The notes under the pieces: model-generated
What the model saw: the letters and a program-made list of their open reading frames with translations, nothing else
The model's database searches: none
What the model was told of the DNA's origin: nothing
Part shown: positions 7,813 through 15,312 of the stretch, piece after piece
How positions within the stretch are numbered: position 1 is the first letter of the stretch
Layout: every line of letters begins with the position of its first letter
Program-made: the position numbers and the translations under genes
From: an uncultured Syntrophobacteraceae bacterium
GTDB lineage: Bacteria > Desulfobacterota > Syntrophobacteria > Syntrophobacterales > Syntrophobacteraceae
Assembly (NCBI GenBank): GCA_937889795.1
Contig: CALBZH010000729.1
Span: 1 to 41,992 of the forward strand
Length of the DNA stretch: 41,992 nucleotides
Direction: 5' to 3'

Positions 7813-8655
7813 TTTCCTTCCTTTCTCTCTCGCCTTGGCGAGAGCCTGATCGAAATCACCAATCGAATCCACGAGGCCGGCGTCGAGAGCCTGCCGGCCG
7901 ATGAATTCTCTGCCATCTGCCATGGTATTCAGCACCGAATCGAGATCCGTTCCACGGTTGCGCGAGACAGAATCCACGAACAATTCATAGTAGGTGTCCA
8001 CGATGGATTGCAGATAGGCCTGACCTTCCTCGGAGAGGGGCTTTTCGTCGGATGCTATCCGCTTGTACTTGCCGGCAAAGATCTGGGTGCGCTTGATGCC
8101 AAGCTTTTGATCGTATTCAGATCGGTCCACGTGGGTGAGCGCTACGCCGATGCTTCCCACCATGGCCGTGTCCTCTGCCATGACCTCCGATGCCGCCGAC
8201 CCGATCCAGTAGGCGGCCGAAGCCATCATCCCGTTGGCAAACGCAAGGATGGGCTTCCGAGATCGATTCTGTGCGATGAAGTCGGCTACCGCCTTGGTAC
8301 CGTCGACAGACCCCCCGGGTGAATCCACATCGAGCAAGATCGATTCAACGGAAGGGTCGTTCAGGGCGGACTGGATGTCTCTCTTCAGAAGCTGCGTGGA
8401 CGTTCCGCCGCTCATCCGCATGAACAAGTTCGCACGCTTTTCGAGAACGCCGTAGACCGGGATCACGGCGACGCCATCCTTGATCTCATAGTTGTCGGAG
8501 GCTCGGTTGCCGCTTTTTCCGACCACCACATCAAAAGAGGCGCTTGGGTTGTTCATCCTGGCGTCGATGAAGGCTTGGATTTCTTCGAGCTTCGCCGGGT
8601 GGATCGCCCAGGCTTTGTCCTGGATCATGCCGATAAGAGTCTCTTCCTTACTCAT
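7348..8655 (-). CDS. Prohead protease, S49 (SppA/ClpP-like) family, with C-terminal scaffold
   Basis: The protein matures the prohead by cleaving scaffold and other head proteins. ATG 8655 overlaps the portal stop (ATGAGTAA) and has AGAGG six bases upstream, giving 435 residues. An upstream start in the same frame would run further into the portal gene. The S49 core shows the glycine motif (SILLDVDSPGGSVDGTKAVA), the nucleophile serine near residue 146 in MMASAAYWIGSAA, and the candidate lysine near 196-198 in FAGKYKRIAS. Residues from about 282 on form a helical scaffold domain. The order TerL, portal, S49 protease, cement, capsid is that of lambda-type heads. Confidence 0.93.
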   Translation of the reverse strand: MSKEETLIGMIQDKAWAIHPAKLEEIQAFIDARMNNPSASFDVVVGKSGNRASDNYEIKDGVAVIPVYGVLEKRANLFMRMSGGTSTQLLKRDIQSALNDPSVESILLDVDSPGGSVDGTKAVADFIAQNRSRKPILAFANGMMASAAYWIGSAASEVMAEDTAMVGSIGVALTHVDRSEYDQKLGIKRTQIFAGKYKRIASDEKPLSEEGQAYLQSIVDTYYELFVDSVSRNRGTDLDSVLNTMADGREFIGRQALDAGLVDSIGDFDQALAKAREKGRKMNAKAILEQYPDAYQEIHDLGAKSIDVATLKDQAKTAGANEERARVIEILNAKGDPATTLKAIESGDSVDSAMGQFFLADRDQREKDLQSLTTDSPESAGQAGKSKETNTGSDFMELVESHQREHNCSRTEALKAAAAKYAESHRAWLESRNRN

Positions 8656-10231
8656 CGTCATCCTCTTCGCTGGGAGCCGGTTGAGGGACAAGGGGCGTGC
8701 CATCCGTTCGGGCCACTGGTGTCAGAGCGACGTCATACTCATCCTCGAGCTGCTTGATGTAGGCTCGCTCAATTGCCGCCTGACGGAGACCAATCCGCCA
8801 ATCCTCGGACTTCTCTCCATAGATCTCGCTGTACGTCCTCGTGTACGTTTCGAGTCTTGTCTTGTCGGCGTTGGCTGCCTTATTCTTGTCGATGGGTCGG
8901 AGAGGAGGCGGGAGCCATCGTGTCCGCGTATACGGATGAAGGTTCCGCAGAAACTGGTCGACTGATTCGACCGGGAGAAGCCGGCGGATGACCGCCTCAT
9001 ATTCGAGCCACATCAGGGTCGGCTGGCAAAACCGGTTAACAATGACCTGGCGGTCCGTGTCATCGAATTTGGCGGCATTTTCGAGACTCGCCTGGCTCGC
9101 CGAGTAGCTGGCCTTATACTCACGCGAAATGTTCTCCGGGCCTCGACAAGTGGACATCCCAAGGCGTCTGATGATCGACTGGAACATGATGTCGAAGTTG
9201 GGGCCAGGAGCATCATTCGGGATGATCGTTGGTTTTTCTCCTGCGCGCCCGACGATCAAAGTCCCCTTCTCCAGTTCCTGGATACGGTCCTCCCAATTGG
9301 CTGTAGTGGTTCCTCCCTGGCCGAATGTGTCCTCAATGAACGCTGTGAACAGGTTCGAGATAAGCGCTTTGACCAGGGCGGCGTCGACGAAGTCGTTGTT
9401 GTCACGCAGCTCCTTGATGACAGAGCCCATGATTGAATCCTGGCGGTATTCGGAGACGTTGCGTACATCGCAGACAAGCAGCAGGTTGGGCAGGCCGGTT
9501 TTTGAATCGGTGATTGGCACTTTCGTGCATTCGGCCGTGGTGGCCATGCTTCGGCCATACAGCTTATTGCTTCGCTTCAGGATATAAGCCGACTGGACTT
9601 CACCTTCTGAGTCCAGATCCAGACCGTCATAGACGTCCGTGTCGCCGCTCAGATCGGTTGGTGTAACCAGCCTCGATGGATCGATAGGAAGCAGGCGCAG
9701 GAAGAATGGGCGTCCAGGCTTCTCCTTGCGAATCACCTGGAAGAGTCCGATCCCGTCGAGCTTCCACTGGAAGAGGGCGAGGGCCTGCATCATGTAGATG
9801 TTTTGGCGCCGCGTCGCATCGCAGAAATTTCTCGGGTCGAGACCCCAGATTTCGAAAAGATCGTACACCCGCTGTTGGAATTCCTGCTGCCATGCCACAT
9901 CCAGGTCGAGCCATCGGAGCATGGGTTGTGCCTGGGGAGTGAGGCCGGTCCCTATGACTTCGGTGATCAATCCTTCGATGATGCCGTGGGCCATCGCATC
10001 GTTGAGGTAGAGATCCCAGGATCGGTTAGACACTTTGAGACGCTCCGCCTCGGAGAGTCTCCTCGAAACCAGGTGAGACACCCAATTGGATAGGGTGCCC
10101 TTGATCGAAGCTCCGGCACGACGGAAAGAGCGCCCCGATGCTCCAGGACGAGGAATTGAAGGACTATTTCCAAGTCTCTGCTTGGGCAATGGCTTTTCGC
10201 TTGAACGAGAGAAGAAGGATAAGAGACTCAT
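8648..10231 (-). CDS. Portal protein, lambda gpB family
   Basis: The portal is the twelve-subunit ring at the special capsid vertex through which DNA enters and leaves. This 527-residue protein has the lambda-portal family pattern: a basic N-terminus (RRAGASIKGTLSNW), then RSWDLYLNDAMAHGIIEGLI with the family's 'G.G..P' segment (VIGTGLTPQAQP). Later come FFLRLLPIDPSRLVTP and a C-terminal ARTDGTPLVPQP followed by an acidic tail. ATG 10231 overlaps the gpW-like stop by four bases and the gene overlaps the protease start by eight, so all three are translationally coupled. The length is normal for the family. Confidence 0.92.
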   Translation of the reverse strand: MSLLSFFSRSSEKPLPKQRLGNSPSIPRPGASGRSFRRAGASIKGTLSNWVSHLVSRRLSEAERLKVSNRSWDLYLNDAMAHGIIEGLITEVIGTGLTPQAQPMLRWLDLDVAWQQEFQQRVYDLFEIWGLDPRNFCDATRRQNIYMMQALALFQWKLDGIGLFQVIRKEKPGRPFFLRLLPIDPSRLVTPTDLSGDTDVYDGLDLDSEGEVQSAYILKRSNKLYGRSMATTAECTKVPITDSKTGLPNLLLVCDVRNVSEYRQDSIMGSVIKELRDNNDFVDAALVKALISNLFTAFIEDTFGQGGTTTANWEDRIQELEKGTLIVGRAGEKPTIIPNDAPGPNFDIMFQSIIRRLGMSTCRGPENISREYKASYSASQASLENAAKFDDTDRQVIVNRFCQPTLMWLEYEAVIRRLLPVESVDQFLRNLHPYTRTRWLPPPLRPIDKNKAANADKTRLETYTRTYSEIYGEKSEDWRIGLRQAAIERAYIKQLEDEYDVALTPVARTDGTPLVPQPAPSEEDDDE

Positions 10232-10437
10232 CGGTGGGGTACCCCAGTTTTCATGCGATCGAAGACGCTGGAGCTCCCCGTAGAGGTGAGTGCCGCATAC
10301 TCTGAACGCATCTTCTGCAGGGTAGGGAGATCGGCCTTGGTGTACGTGAGTCCTTCGGCGGCCACATGCTGGCCGTTCTGGAGCACGTCCAGGATTGCCG
10401 TATCGATGGCTGAGAGAAGCTCAGCGGCTGTCGCCAC
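10228..10437 (-). CDS. Head-tail joining protein, gpW-like
   Basis: The 69-residue product from GTG 10437 matches lambda gpW in size (68) and plan: two helices (AAELLSAIDTAILDVLQNGQ and LPTLQKMRSEYAAL) around a short hairpin (HVAAEGLTYTKAD). gpW plugs the portal after packaging. The GTG has a near-perfect AAGGAGG four bases upstream. A longer in-frame start at 10512 would translate straight through the terminator hairpin at 10470-10507 and is rejected. It sits between the terminase block and portal, as in lambda. Confidence 0.8.
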   Translation of the reverse strand: MATAAELLSAIDTAILDVLQNGQHVAAEGLTYTKADLPTLQKMRSEYAALTSTGSSSVFDRMKTGVPHR

Positions 10438-10460
10438 TTTTCCTCCTTCGTCGGTAGGGC

Positions 10461-10507
10461 AATAAAAAAGGCGGCAAGTCGGATGGTGCGGGCACCCGAC
10501 TGCCGCC
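10461..10507 (-). terminator. Rho-independent terminator between packaging and head genes
   Basis: Read on the minus strand, GGCGGCAGTCGG pairs with CCGACTTGCCGCC (one bulged base) around a GC-rich loop, followed by TTTTTTATT. It lies downstream of the zinc-ribbon gene (end 10571) and upstream of the gpW-like gene. It would stop or attenuate transcription coming from the terminase genes before it enters the head operon. The plus-strand side lacks a T run. Confidence 0.85.
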
Positions 10508-10570
10508 TTCATTATTCTGACCGCCTGGAGAGTGATCAGCCCTTACCAGGCGGCGCCCTTTCAAAGATTC

Positions 10571-10891
10571 CTATTGGCTGTCACACAAATTTTCAGTGGT
10601 GTCAATGGGGTTGGTTACAGGAGCCTCCTCCGTCGATTTGAACGGCAATCTGCAACCTCGACAGCGGTGATAACGCACTCGTATGCCGTCGCTCCATGGC
10701 CTGGTGCTCTCCACGATGGTATTCAGTGATCGGCATCTTGGGCACTGAACGTCTACGCTCGCGGCATTGGAGAGCTTCACTTCGGATCCGCTCCGAGGTT
10801 GCGGCAGTTCGTTGACGAATTCCTCCACGAGCTCGACAAGATCATCAGGCGACCGAACTTCTTCCATTTGTGCGACAGTCTTCTTAGCCAT
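10571..10891 (-). CDS. Small zinc-ribbon protein next to terminase
   Basis: This 106-residue protein has an acidic helical N-terminus (VRSPDDLVELVEEFVNELPQ) and a C-terminal Cys4 zinc ribbon: CPRC, about 25 residues, then CRGC. It starts at ATG 10891, overlaps the TerL stop by eight bases and is followed by the terminator at 10461-10507, so it is the last gene of the terminase unit. Such ribbons bind nucleic acid or protein. A role at packaging or as a transcription cofactor is possible but unproven. Confidence 0.7.
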   Translation of the reverse strand: MAKKTVAQMEEVRSPDDLVELVEEFVNELPQPRSGSEVKLSNAASVDVQCPRCRSLNTIVESTRPWSDGIRVRYHRCRGCRLPFKSTEEAPVTNPIDTTENLCDSQ

Positions 10892-12800
10892 GCATTCTCC
10901 TTCCAGCCCATGGATTGATGCGACGATCCTTGAGACTTCCGTTCAGTCCTGCCTGGGAGATGACCGATGGTCTGGCACCGGTTCGGTTGTGACCGCTTCC
11001 TCCAGGCGAGGATTGCAGTAGATTCACGCCACCGCCTGGCCACTCTGGATCAGCAAGAACCAAATTCCCTATCTCACAATCCAGCAGGTGATTGTCCTTG
11101 CGAAGCTGAACCCAGTTTTCAATCCCTTTGCGGTCCCGGCGCTTTTCCTCAGCCATGATCTGCCTGAAATACACATGGTCGGTCCCAGAATGCAGATAAG
11201 CGCCCTGAGGCATATGCTCCATCGCCATCCTGAGTCGATAATGGAAGGAATCCTTTAGCTTTCCAGTATCGAGTTGAATTACCTGGAGGCCTCCTGGGAT
11301 CGGTCGACCAGATGGAGTCTTTTCCAGCGGCTTTCCGATGTGAAGCTTTCCGGCCAGACCGCCACTTGCTCCCTTTGTTCCCCAAACGGGGCAGCCTCGG
11401 CCCCTACCGTTAGCCCTGAGCCAATTGTAGGTATCCTCCGTCATGCTGATCCCACCCTCTCCGCTCCCGCCTCCAGTATCGACCCCCGCGCGCCAGATCC
11501 GCATGGAATCATCGGTCCCATCAATGGGATAAGCCGTCTCGAACAGCAGCTTTTCGACCTCATCCCAGTTGGCGAGTAGGCCATAATGGACCAGCCACGA
11601 GGTGAAATCCTTAGCCCAGGCCCGCACGGCAAACCAGCGTCCGTACTTCTGCACATCGACGAAGCAGGTGAGGGCGATGGCCTCCTGCGGGACGGTCTGA
11701 TCAGGCAGAGCGCAGCATGCCTCTTTGAGATCCGCGTCTGGCATGGTCGAGACGCGTGGAATCCAAGGCTGTGCCCACCAGGAATTAACTACGTTCATGA
11801 ACTTCTCAGGGAAGTCCTTGTTCTTGACGAAGACCTCCGCCATCTCTCCCCAGCTCAGCCAGGGAGAATAGAAGGACGGCAAATTGAACCCAACGGATCT
11901 TGGATGGACCTTCGCCTTCTCCCGAGGCCTCCACTCTCCGGCCTGAATCAGTGTTGGTCGGTGGAGGTCAGTGATGGTCTCCTGACAGTGCTCACACTCA
12001 TAGGCCGCGAGCTCGCGCACCCGTGTCACGTAATTCTGATCTGAACGATCCAGCTCTTTGGGCCACTTGATTTGATCAAATTTGAGTGTCTGGTACTTCC
12101 CACAGTGAGGACAAGGCACCCAGTAATCGTTGATCACGTCGCAGGACTCTAGCTCGCGTGTGATCTGCCCGTCTTCGGTGGTGGGTGTCGAGGTGATCAC
12201 CGTCTTCTTGTTCCAGAACGTCTTTTGACGTTCCGTAGCCAGGCTGATCGGGTCGGCTTCCTGACCGGTGAATCGAGGAAACTTGTTCACTTCGTCGAGG
12301 AAGACATAGCGACATGGCCTCGAGGCCAGAGACGCCGGCGAATTCGCTCCGGCAAGAGTCAGCACCATGCCAGGGAACAGCATTTCAAGAGTTGTGAAGT
12401 CGTCCTCGTTGGATGGCTTTCGCGCTGCAAGCTCCGGGCTGCCGTCTATCATCGGGTGGATGCGCTTTCGTGAAACGGATTTGGCCAGATCGAGAGTCGG
12501 CATGACGAACAGTGCTGGAGAAGGATCCTGATGGATAGCATAGCCGAGCATGTTGTATAGGCTTTCCGTGCCTCCGAGCTGCGATCCCTTGTTGAAAACG
12601 ATTCTCTCGATGTAAGGATCCGAGAAGGCGTCCATGATGCTAACCAGATAGGGAGTTCGCTTGTTTCTCCATTGACCAGGCTCACTGGAGGTCTCTGAGG
12701 CCAAAACGCGGTATTTGTCCGCCCATTCACTCACGGTGAGCTTCTCTGGAGGCTTCCACGACTCCTTGACCTCTCGCGGGATTGGAACAGCACGGCTCAA
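10884..12800 (-). CDS. Terminase large subunit, GpA family
   Basis: TerL is the ATPase-nuclease motor that cuts concatemers and pumps DNA into the prohead. In 638 residues it shows the GpA signature N-terminus (SEWADKYRVLASETSSEPG), a Walker A-like loop at 71-80 (KGSQLGGTES), Walker B at 165-171 (YVFLDEV), a coupling motif (TSTPTTEDG) and a zinc-binding insert (CPHC and CEHC). The nuclease region includes FVDVQKYGRW, AGVDTGGG and NHLLDCEIGN. The start is TTG at 12800, overlapping the TerS stop, with AAAGG upstream. The first in-frame ATG would remove part of the ATPase. The GpA class usually cuts at cos sites. Confidence 0.95.
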   Translation of the reverse strand: MSRAVPIPREVKESWKPPEKLTVSEWADKYRVLASETSSEPGQWRNKRTPYLVSIMDAFSDPYIERIVFNKGSQLGGTESLYNMLGYAIHQDPSPALFVMPTLDLAKSVSRKRIHPMIDGSPELAARKPSNEDDFTTLEMLFPGMVLTLAGANSPASLASRPCRYVFLDEVNKFPRFTGQEADPISLATERQKTFWNKKTVITSTPTTEDGQITRELESCDVINDYWVPCPHCGKYQTLKFDQIKWPKELDRSDQNYVTRVRELAAYECEHCQETITDLHRPTLIQAGEWRPREKAKVHPRSVGFNLPSFYSPWLSWGEMAEVFVKNKDFPEKFMNVVNSWWAQPWIPRVSTMPDADLKEACCALPDQTVPQEAIALTCFVDVQKYGRWFAVRAWAKDFTSWLVHYGLLANWDEVEKLLFETAYPIDGTDDSMRIWRAGVDTGGGSGEGGISMTEDTYNWLRANGRGRGCPVWGTKGASGGLAGKLHIGKPLEKTPSGRPIPGGLQVIQLDTGKLKDSFHYRLRMAMEHMPQGAYLHSGTDHVYFRQIMAEEKRRDRKGIENWVQLRKDNHLLDCEIGNLVLADPEWPGGGVNLLQSSPGGSGHNRTGARPSVISQAGLNGSLKDRRINPWAGRRMHG

Positions 12801-13309
12801 ACGGCATCCTTTATCTTGGAGGGCTTCTTCTCGGTCTTGATCGATCGAGCCAGCTTCTCAAGCACCTTATGAATCTCGGTTCGAATCTGCGTCTCGATGT
12901 CTCGAATCTCTGATACTCCATAAAGCACCGGAGCCAACCTCCTGGGCAGCGCCAGAAACGCCGATTTTGCCTCACTCACCAACACGGTAAGCCACTTGAT
13001 CGCCTGGTCCTTCTCGATGAGATCCCCGCGCAGCGCCGAAGCCTTCAGCTCCTGAAGATCCGCCGCTGCTATCTCTTTTCTAAGCCTCGCATCATCGAAG
13101 CTTTCGCCTCCCTCCTTGGAGGTCCGAAACTTCGGAGCGATATGGTTCTCGATATAGAGCTTTACCGCCAACTTTCCGTCATACTGTCCTTTCGCAACCC
13201 GCGCCGGAGCCAACCACTTCCCCCCCTTCGCCCAGAGGAAAATGGTGGGTTCTGAGACTCCGAGCAAGTACGCCAATTCTTTGGCTGTCAATTTGCTGAC
13301 ATCACCCAT
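12797..13309 (-). CDS. Terminase small subunit, Nu1-like
   Basis: TerS recognises the packaging site and recruits TerL. This 170-residue protein begins with a winged-helix DNA-binding region of the Nu1 type (LTAKELAYLLGVSEPTIFLW, then AKGQYDGKLAVKLYI). A long helical section follows (RLRKEIAAADLQELKASALR) and then a C-terminal helix for multimerisation and TerL contact. It precedes the GpA-type TerL with a four-base overlap. ATG 13309 has AGGG upstream. The length is close to lambda Nu1 (181). Confidence 0.88.
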   Translation of the reverse strand: MGDVSKLTAKELAYLLGVSEPTIFLWAKGGKWLAPARVAKGQYDGKLAVKLYIENHIAPKFRTSKEGGESFDDARLRKEIAAADLQELKASALRGDLIEKDQAIKWLTVLVSEAKSAFLALPRRLAPVLYGVSEIRDIETQIRTEIHKVLEKLARSIKTEKKPSKIKDAV

Positions 13310-13363
13310 ATCGCCCTAATATAACTCTGAAAATTTTGACGCTCACCAAAATTGCGGGCTGGC

Positions 13364-13386
13364 GCGACCCGTGCTGAGAGGGTCGC
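13364..13386. other. Hairpin in the gap before terS; possible packaging-site element
   Basis: GCGACCC and GGGTCGC form a perfect seven-base stem with a nine-base loop. It lies in the short non-coding gap between the HTH-nuclease gene and terS. No T run follows on either strand, so it is not a good terminator. In lambda-type phages cos lies next to the small terminase gene. Assigning this as part of cos is only a guess from position. Confidence 0.3.
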
Positions 13387-13396
13387 CTGGAAGAAC

Positions 13397-14425
13397 CTAA
13401 GCCAGAAGCCCGCATACTATCTCGCGAAGATCTGATGATGAGCAAATCTCAACTCCGGATGATACAAACAATCGCTTCAGGTCTTCATGGATATCGACAT
13501 CATCAGGAACACATAGAACCAATCCAACGTCAGCCATGTTGAATTCGCCTTTCTGCATCAGCAACTGACCCAAGGCGCGCGCCATCTCTTTCAGCTTTGT
13601 TGTGACCTTCAATTCAATAATAACGGTCCTTCCGTTTGCTTCCACTACCAAATCCGTTTCGAGCAATCCGAAGCACAAACCAACTTGAACTTTATGCTCA
13701 TGCAAAATGTTCACACAATGATCTGAAAATTGTTTTTCAAACCTGAATTGACTCGATGAGATCTGCTTTCTCCGTTGCATCTGCATAACTTTTGACGTTT
13801 TCCTTCTTAAGGCAGATGCTTCTTTGTAGCCTGGAATATGCGATATGAATTTCCAACTAATCGATGCTGCTGAATACCCTGTCTCAATCGATACTTCCTC
13901 GATGTTTTCCATCTCAAGCCAGAAGCAGTACAGATCCTCGGCAATCATTCTTGGCCTATCAGGATTCTTGACGGGACGTTTCCTTAATGCTGGAACGCCT
14001 GTCTCTCTGAACGACTGGCTTTCCCTTTCCAAGTAGTTCTTCCAGGGATCGAGGCCATGCTTCTTGAGTATTCCACAGATAACCTGCTTGTTGATTTGCA
14101 ATCTTTTCCCGATAGCCTTGGCTGACTCTCCAGCATCGTATGAATCGAGGACATGCAAATCCAGCGGATCTTTGTCTCCAAATGCCTTGACCAAGAAATT
14201 CCGGATCGTGTTGCAGTCAAGATTGAGATGCGCTGCGATCTCCGTTGTAGGTCTTAGATCCTTGCGCATCTTCACGATGAGAGCTTGATTGAGCGTCACG
14301 CACTTCTGTTTTATCCGGATCTGACGCCCTTTACCTGACCTGGTCTTGTGCAGGGCCTTGGCCTTCTGATTCTCCGTCAGGCCGTTCCAGATCGATAATT
14401 GTTGTGGATCCTTCGCCATGCTCAC
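13397..14425 (-). CDS. HTH protein with C-terminal PD-(D/E)XK nuclease-like domain
   Basis: In 342 residues there are three helix-turn-helix-like segments: TTEIAAHLNLDCNTIRNFLV (near 58-78), SAKAIGKRLQINKQVICGIL (near 100-120) and EEVSIETGYSAASISWKFIS (near 176-196). The C-terminal domain reads TDLVVEANGRTVIIELKVTT, with the D258...E271-x-K273 pattern of PD-(D/E)XK nucleases. Base composition is visibly more AT-rich than either neighbour. It overlaps the upstream gene by four bases and sits beside terS, a position used by homing-type endonucleases in other lambdoid phages. A site-specific mobile or packaging-associated nuclease is likely. The start may instead be ATG 14419. Confidence 0.65.
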   Translation of the reverse strand: MSMAKDPQQLSIWNGLTENQKAKALHKTRSGKGRQIRIKQKCVTLNQALIVKMRKDLRPTTEIAAHLNLDCNTIRNFLVKAFGDKDPLDLHVLDSYDAGESAKAIGKRLQINKQVICGILKKHGLDPWKNYLERESQSFRETGVPALRKRPVKNPDRPRMIAEDLYCFWLEMENIEEVSIETGYSAASISWKFISHIPGYKEASALRRKTSKVMQMQRRKQISSSQFRFEKQFSDHCVNILHEHKVQVGLCFGLLETDLVVEANGRTVIIELKVTTKLKEMARALGQLLMQKGEFNMADVGLVLCVPDDVDIHEDLKRLFVSSGVEICSSSDLREIVCGLLA

Positions 14426-14706
14426 TTCGATTCGACCTCAGTCCGCTTGCTGTAAGCGAGACTGGCGTAGTGGGCGATCTTGAGGAGGTCGCGAAGCTCT
14501 TCGGACTTGCCGCGCTGGCCGTTGCCGAACCTGGCTGCATAGCGTCGGATCTGGACCACGCAGTCTTGAGCCGACCATGACTCGACCTGGTCAAACGGTG
14601 CGTCACCGTATTGCTGGACGGTGTAGTTCTCGACGTGATCCATCACCAGGGCAGAGAAGCTGTTCCACTGAGCCCCACGAATTGACAGGCCTGCACCTTC
14701 AGGCAT
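14422..14706 (-). CDS. Conserved phage protein of unknown function
   Basis: ATG 14706 (AAAGGAAG upstream) gives 94 residues. The protein has the look of a conserved small phage protein: YTVQQYGDAPFDQVESWSAQ, then a helix CVVQIRRYAARFGNGQRG and a helical end (LRDLLKIAHYASLAYSKR). It overlaps the VRR-NUC gene by eight bases and the HTH-nuclease gene by four. Its place among replication and repair genes suggests a DNA metabolism accessory role, but I do not know its function. Confidence 0.7.
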   Translation of the reverse strand: MPEGAGLSIRGAQWNSFSALVMDHVENYTVQQYGDAPFDQVESWSAQDCVVQIRRYAARFGNGQRGKSEELRDLLKIAHYASLAYSKRTEVESK

Positions 14707-15073
14707 GGTCTTCCTTTCCATCCAGGATGAGAATGAACTGCTGATAGGACCGAACCTCGTGCCACTCATGACCGAGGGCTGAGAGGATCATGCGCACTCG
14801 CTTCTGATCGTCGGAGAGACGGCCGCTCTTGGACTTGAGCTCAACCCAGAGGGTGCGTCCCTTCGGCATCGCGATGACCAGGTCGGTTTGACCTGGGACG
14901 TTTGAGCCTCGGGAACGGTCGTGGAAGAAGTGATAGCCTCGTTCCCTGCAGAGCTTCTCCGCTTTGGCCTGGAGATCCTTCTCGGGGCCTGGATCGGCTG
15001 AGCAGGGTGCTGATGGTGCAGACACCATTTGGCGCGCCTGGTATTGCTCTAGCTGTTCTGTTGTCCAACGCAT
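14699..15073 (-). CDS. VRR-NUC domain nuclease
   Basis: VRR-NUC proteins are PD-(D/E)XK nucleases that cut branched or flapped DNA. The 124-residue protein has a short N-terminal extension. Its core is EKDLQAKAEKLCRERGYHFF, then PGQTDLVIAMPKGRTLWVEL followed by Lys: the D...E-L-K catalytic set, with the acidic residue in the helix before it (E31 or E39). It ends with a helix and strand that read HEWHEVRSYQQFILIL. It lies just after the DnaB helicase gene and may process recombination or replication intermediates with the RecT-like protein, since no separate exonuclease was found. Confidence 0.88.
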   Translation of the reverse strand: MRWTTEQLEQYQARQMVSAPSAPCSADPGPEKDLQAKAEKLCRERGYHFFHDRSRGSNVPGQTDLVIAMPKGRTLWVELKSKSGRLSDDQKRVRMILSALGHEWHEVRSYQQFILILDGKEDHA

Positions 15074-15081
15074 TGCGTGTC

Positions 15082-15312
15082 CTACGCTGATGGCTTCAGG
15101 TCGCGACCACGATCCACCACGACGGCTCTCGGGTGATCCATCCTCGCGTCGAGGATCTGTGCCATCCGGTCGAGCAGCTGCAGCACCGATGGCTCCAGAG
15201 CGGCGCGGATGGACATGGGGCCGCTGGAGGCGGTCAACACTGATGGAACCTCACAACGGACCGGATGGGTGGTGCCGTTCACGGTTACGGTCAACTCGAT
15301 CGATTCCTTCAT
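15082..15312 (-). CDS. Small protein following the helicase gene
   Basis: ATG 15312 overlaps the helicase stop (ATGA), giving 76 residues. The N-terminal half is a beta strand pair (SIELTVTVNGTTHPVRCEVP) and the C-terminal half is a helix (LEPSVLQLLDRMAQILDARM) with a basic end. It is coupled to the helicase and lies nine bases before the VRR-NUC gene. I do not recognise the family. The shape suggests a small helicase or nuclease partner. Confidence 0.6.
   Translation of the reverse strand: MKESIELTVTVNGTTHPVRCEVPSVLTASSGPMSIRAALEPSVLQLLDRMAQILDARMDHPRAVVVDRGRDLKPSA

Noticed and set aside
10438..10512. Longer N-terminus for the gpW-like gene
   Set aside because: It would translate the terminator hairpin and gives a Cys/Pro-rich start unlike the family. 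The GTG at 10437 has a far better ribosome site.
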